Positions 20,597-22,258 of a stretch of DNA of 22,258 nt are shown piece after piece. How positions within the stretch are numbered: position 1 is the stretch's first letter; every line of letters starts with the position of its first letter. This DNA is from a virus: positions 1 through 22,258 of IMG/VR virus record IMGVR_UViG_3300017725_000088; one strand, 5' to 3'. The notes below the pieces were generated by a model that worked only from the letters and a program-made list of their open reading frames with translations, searched no databases and was not told the DNA's origin. Both the position numbers and the translations under genes were made by a program.

Positions 20597-21193
20597 CTAG
20601 TTTATTAATCTACCTTTAATCATAGCATTAGTCTTGATGACATTACCGTTTATCTCTTGCAATTTATCATATACAGACTCAGCTAATATCAAATGGTCTT
20701 TAGCTTTGTTATCCAATGGTTTATTTTCTAATAGATTGTTTATTGTATTGTATTTAATGGTAACTTTCTTACCTTGTAGTAATTGATTAGCCACCTTTGC
20801 ATACATTTTCTTGTACGCTACGGCACTTGAACCTATAAATCCGTCAGCAGATATGTCTAAGTCCTGTTGACTTTCTCCAACAATGAGACACCCACTGGTA
20901 TGCTCATCTGTGTTGCCAGTGTGTATCAGTATGTAAGTAAAATTAGGTACGTTTTGTATGTGCAACATGCCATAATGTGCGTTCTTGTATCTCTCTGTAT
21001 ACTTAGCATGAAACCCACCAGTCTTTCTAAACTGTACATCGTATGTACCCTCAGGTATGCAGGTCTCGTGCATTACTTTGACTGCTTGATACTGGTCTTC
21101 TAATGTATAACATTCAAATAGACCATCTATAAATAGCATACCGTTGGTAGCATCCTTGCCGAACTGTGTTCTAATAACATCTAGTTGCATCAT
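20597..21193 (-). CDS. DUF5675-family protein, possible lysin
   Basis: The 198-residue protein carries the DUF5675 pattern: GMLFIDGLFECYTLED (residues 18-33), CIPEGTYDV (45-53), YILIHTGN (87-94) and TSGCLIVGES (99-108). Members are common in phages. The IHxGN...SGC arrangement (H91, C102) is reminiscent of the catalytic His/Cys of L,D-transpeptidase (YkuD) domains, so a cell-wall-acting enzyme is plausible, and the gene lies between two holin-like genes. No standard lysozyme or amidase is seen in the window. The C-terminal 60 residues are helical (NNLLENKPLDNKAKDHLILA). Start ATG overlaps the previous stop (TAATG), with AAAGGAT upstream. Confidence 0.75.
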   Translation of the reverse strand: MMQLDVIRTQFGKDATNGMLFIDGLFECYTLEDQYQAVKVMHETCIPEGTYDVQFRKTGGFHAKYTERYKNAHYGMLHIQNVPNFTYILIHTGNTDEHTSGCLIVGESQQDLDISADGFIGSSAVAYKKMYAKVANQLLQGKKVTIKYNTINNLLENKPLDNKAKDHLILAESVYDKLQEINGNVIKTNAMIKGRLIN

Positions 21194-21378
21194 TAATCCT
21201 TTCTAAAACTAATAGTAAGTAACCATACAGCTAATGTTATTAACGTAGCTAACCCTGTTACTTGTTGTGCAGAACCTGTCAAGGTAAGTGTTGCAATAAC
21301 TAAACCAACCAAAGTCCAACTAAGGTTTAATGTTTCTTTAATTGCTGCGATGAACCAAGCCCATAGCTTTTTAATCAT
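21193..21378 (-). CDS. Small membrane protein, second holin-like
   Basis: The product is 61 residues from the ATG at 21378, preceded by AGGAG and overlapping the stop of the acidic gene (TGATG). A TTG one codon earlier is possible. It reads MIKKLWAWFIAAIKETLNLS, then two hydrophobic helices (about residues 20-36 and 39-57) and a basic end (SFRKD). The arrangement of a second short two-helix membrane protein beside a holin is common in actinophage lysis cassettes, where it helps to disrupt or regulate the membrane step. Confidence 0.7.
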   Translation of the reverse strand: MIKKLWAWFIAAIKETLNLSWTLVGLVIATLTLTGSAQQVTGLATLITLAVWLLTISFRKD

Positions 21379-22258
21379 CAACTTCTCCTAAACATGAAAG
21401 CTGCCATACTAGCTATTCTAGTCAGAATAACTGGCACTACAACCTCTTGAGCTTTTTCCTTCTGGTCTTGAGTCATGTCATCTCCTATGTTTGCAACAGT
21501 TATGTCTCCTAAATTATTAAAATCTACGAATGTCTCTATAGGATTTTCTATAAACGATTCATAAGATACCTCTGTCACAACGTCAGCTAGTGTGTAATTC
21601 TCTATGTCAGCGTTCTCTACGGCTCTCTCAACGTACTCTTCTACTGCCTCAGCTATAACCTCGTCATCCTTAACAGACTCAGCTATTATCTCTACGTCTT
21701 CTGCCTCTACCTGGAGTACCTCAGCTACAACTTCTACTTGTTCTTCTGTAAGTTCAGCTACATCTTCAATAGCTTCCTCAACTACAGCCTGTATAACTTC
21801 TTGTACTTCTTCTGATGCCTGGTCTAAGTTCTGTACACCAATATCATTAACTTCTTCTAAAACTTCTGATGCTTCTTCGTTGGTAAGCTCTTCGACATAC
21901 TCTTGTATTGCTTCTTCTTTAGCTTCTTCATACTCTACTAACTCCTCTTCTGTAAACTCTTCTATCTCTTGTTCAGTAGCTATCTCTATCTCAATAACAA
22001 TAACTTCTTCTATCTCTGCAACTTCAACAGCTACTTCCTCTTCAGTAAGCTCTATGGATTCTTCCTCTTCCACTCTCGGTAATGTTGTGGTTGACGTATC
22101 TTCACTAACAATTTCCTGTATCGACTCATCCAAAACTTCCTCGACATTTTCTTTAACTTTTTCATCTTGTACCTCCAACAAATCTTCTTGTATTTCTTCT
22201 TCAGTAGGTGGAAACAAATCGTTTTCTACATATATATCTATCCAGTCTACCTCATCAA
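21378..22258 (-). CDS. Long Glu/Val-rich acidic protein, 5' end beyond the window
   Basis: The frame is open to the right edge; residues before the TTG at 22217 (reading DEVDWIDIYVEND) are in frame, so the gene most likely starts outside. About 292 codons are visible. The sequence is very rich in Glu and Val in repeating helical units (for example AEVLQVEAEDVEIIAESVKD). It ends with a more ordinary domain (YESFIENPIETFVDFNNLGD) and a hydrophobic, basic C-terminus (VVVPVILTRIASMAAFMFRR). It could be the C-terminal part of a virion surface or tail protein, or an acidic DNA mimic. Position just before the lysis genes favours a late structural protein. Confidence 0.7.
   Translation of the reverse strand, partial: DEVDWIDIYVENDLFPPTEEEIQEDLLEVQDEKVKENVEEVLDESIQEIVSEDTSTTTLPRVEEEESIELTEEEVAVEVAEIEEVIVIEIEIATEQEIEEFTEEELVEYEEAKEEAIQEYVEELTNEEASEVLEEVNDIGVQNLDQASEEVQEVIQAVVEEAIEDVAELTEEQVEVVAEVLQVEAEDVEIIAESVKDDEVIAEAVEEYVERAVENADIENYTLADVVTEVSYESFIENPIETFVDFNNLGDITVANIGDDMTQDQKEKAQEVVVPVILTRIASMAAFMFRRS

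Noticed and set aside
1-22258. CRISPR array, insertion sequence or integrase/attachment site
   Set aside because: The only regular repeats are the promoter elements, which have no constant-length unique spacers between long identical repeats. No transposase, integrase or terminal inverted repeats were seen.

Overview
This window is part of a tailed-phage (Caudoviricetes) genome or prophage. Direct evidence is a large terminase, a portal protein, a virion protein of at least 1780 residues and a holin-containing lysis cassette. The DNA is clearly AT-rich by eye. Several proteins resemble phages of Actinobacteria: a metallophosphoesterase with a long N-terminal extension, an r1t-type holin beside a DUF5675 protein, and a recombination protein with a CETSAIGRALAN-type motif. 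A phage of a low-GC, probably aquatic actinobacterium is my best guess, but it is an inference.

Layout. (1) 1-10225, minus strand: packaging and virion operon, read right to left. Five tiny basic or zinc-ribbon proteins come first, then TerL, portal, two small proteins and a giant protein that runs off the left edge. Genes are joined by short stop/start overlaps. (2) About 10226-11098: a long stretch without genes between the divergent operons. It holds a terminator-like hairpin, an A8T6 tract, a three-way-junction RNA candidate, a leftward sigma70-like promoter and about 430 nt of dense stem-loops. (3) 11099-19044, plus strand: an early-type region of about 26 small genes, mostly of unknown function. 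It ends with a small membrane protein, an HTH protein, an Erf/Rad52-like protein with a zinc ribbon, an unknown protein and a SET-domain protein. (4) 19130-22258, minus strand: metallophosphoesterase, r1t-type holin, DUF5675 protein, a second small membrane protein, and an acidic protein that enters from beyond the right edge.

The most striking pattern is a nine-copy element of exact geometry, TGTAACC-N17-GTCTAAG, found only in front of rightward genes between 11099 and 15165. The spacing is 17 nt in all nine. A start codon with its ribosome binding site follows 25-38 nt after the second box in eight copies and 9 nt after it in the last. The boxes and spacing resemble promoters of extracytoplasmic-function (ECF) sigma factors. 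I read this as a phage early regulon with dedicated promoters, carried on gene cassettes that duplicate and shuffle. Other notable items are the structured noncoding region, the SET-domain protein, the zinc-finger/HTH N-terminus on TerL, a cysteine-rich gene with no ordinary start codon, and a repeated ribosome-binding-site junction that makes many unrelated proteins end in Glu-Glu-Glu.
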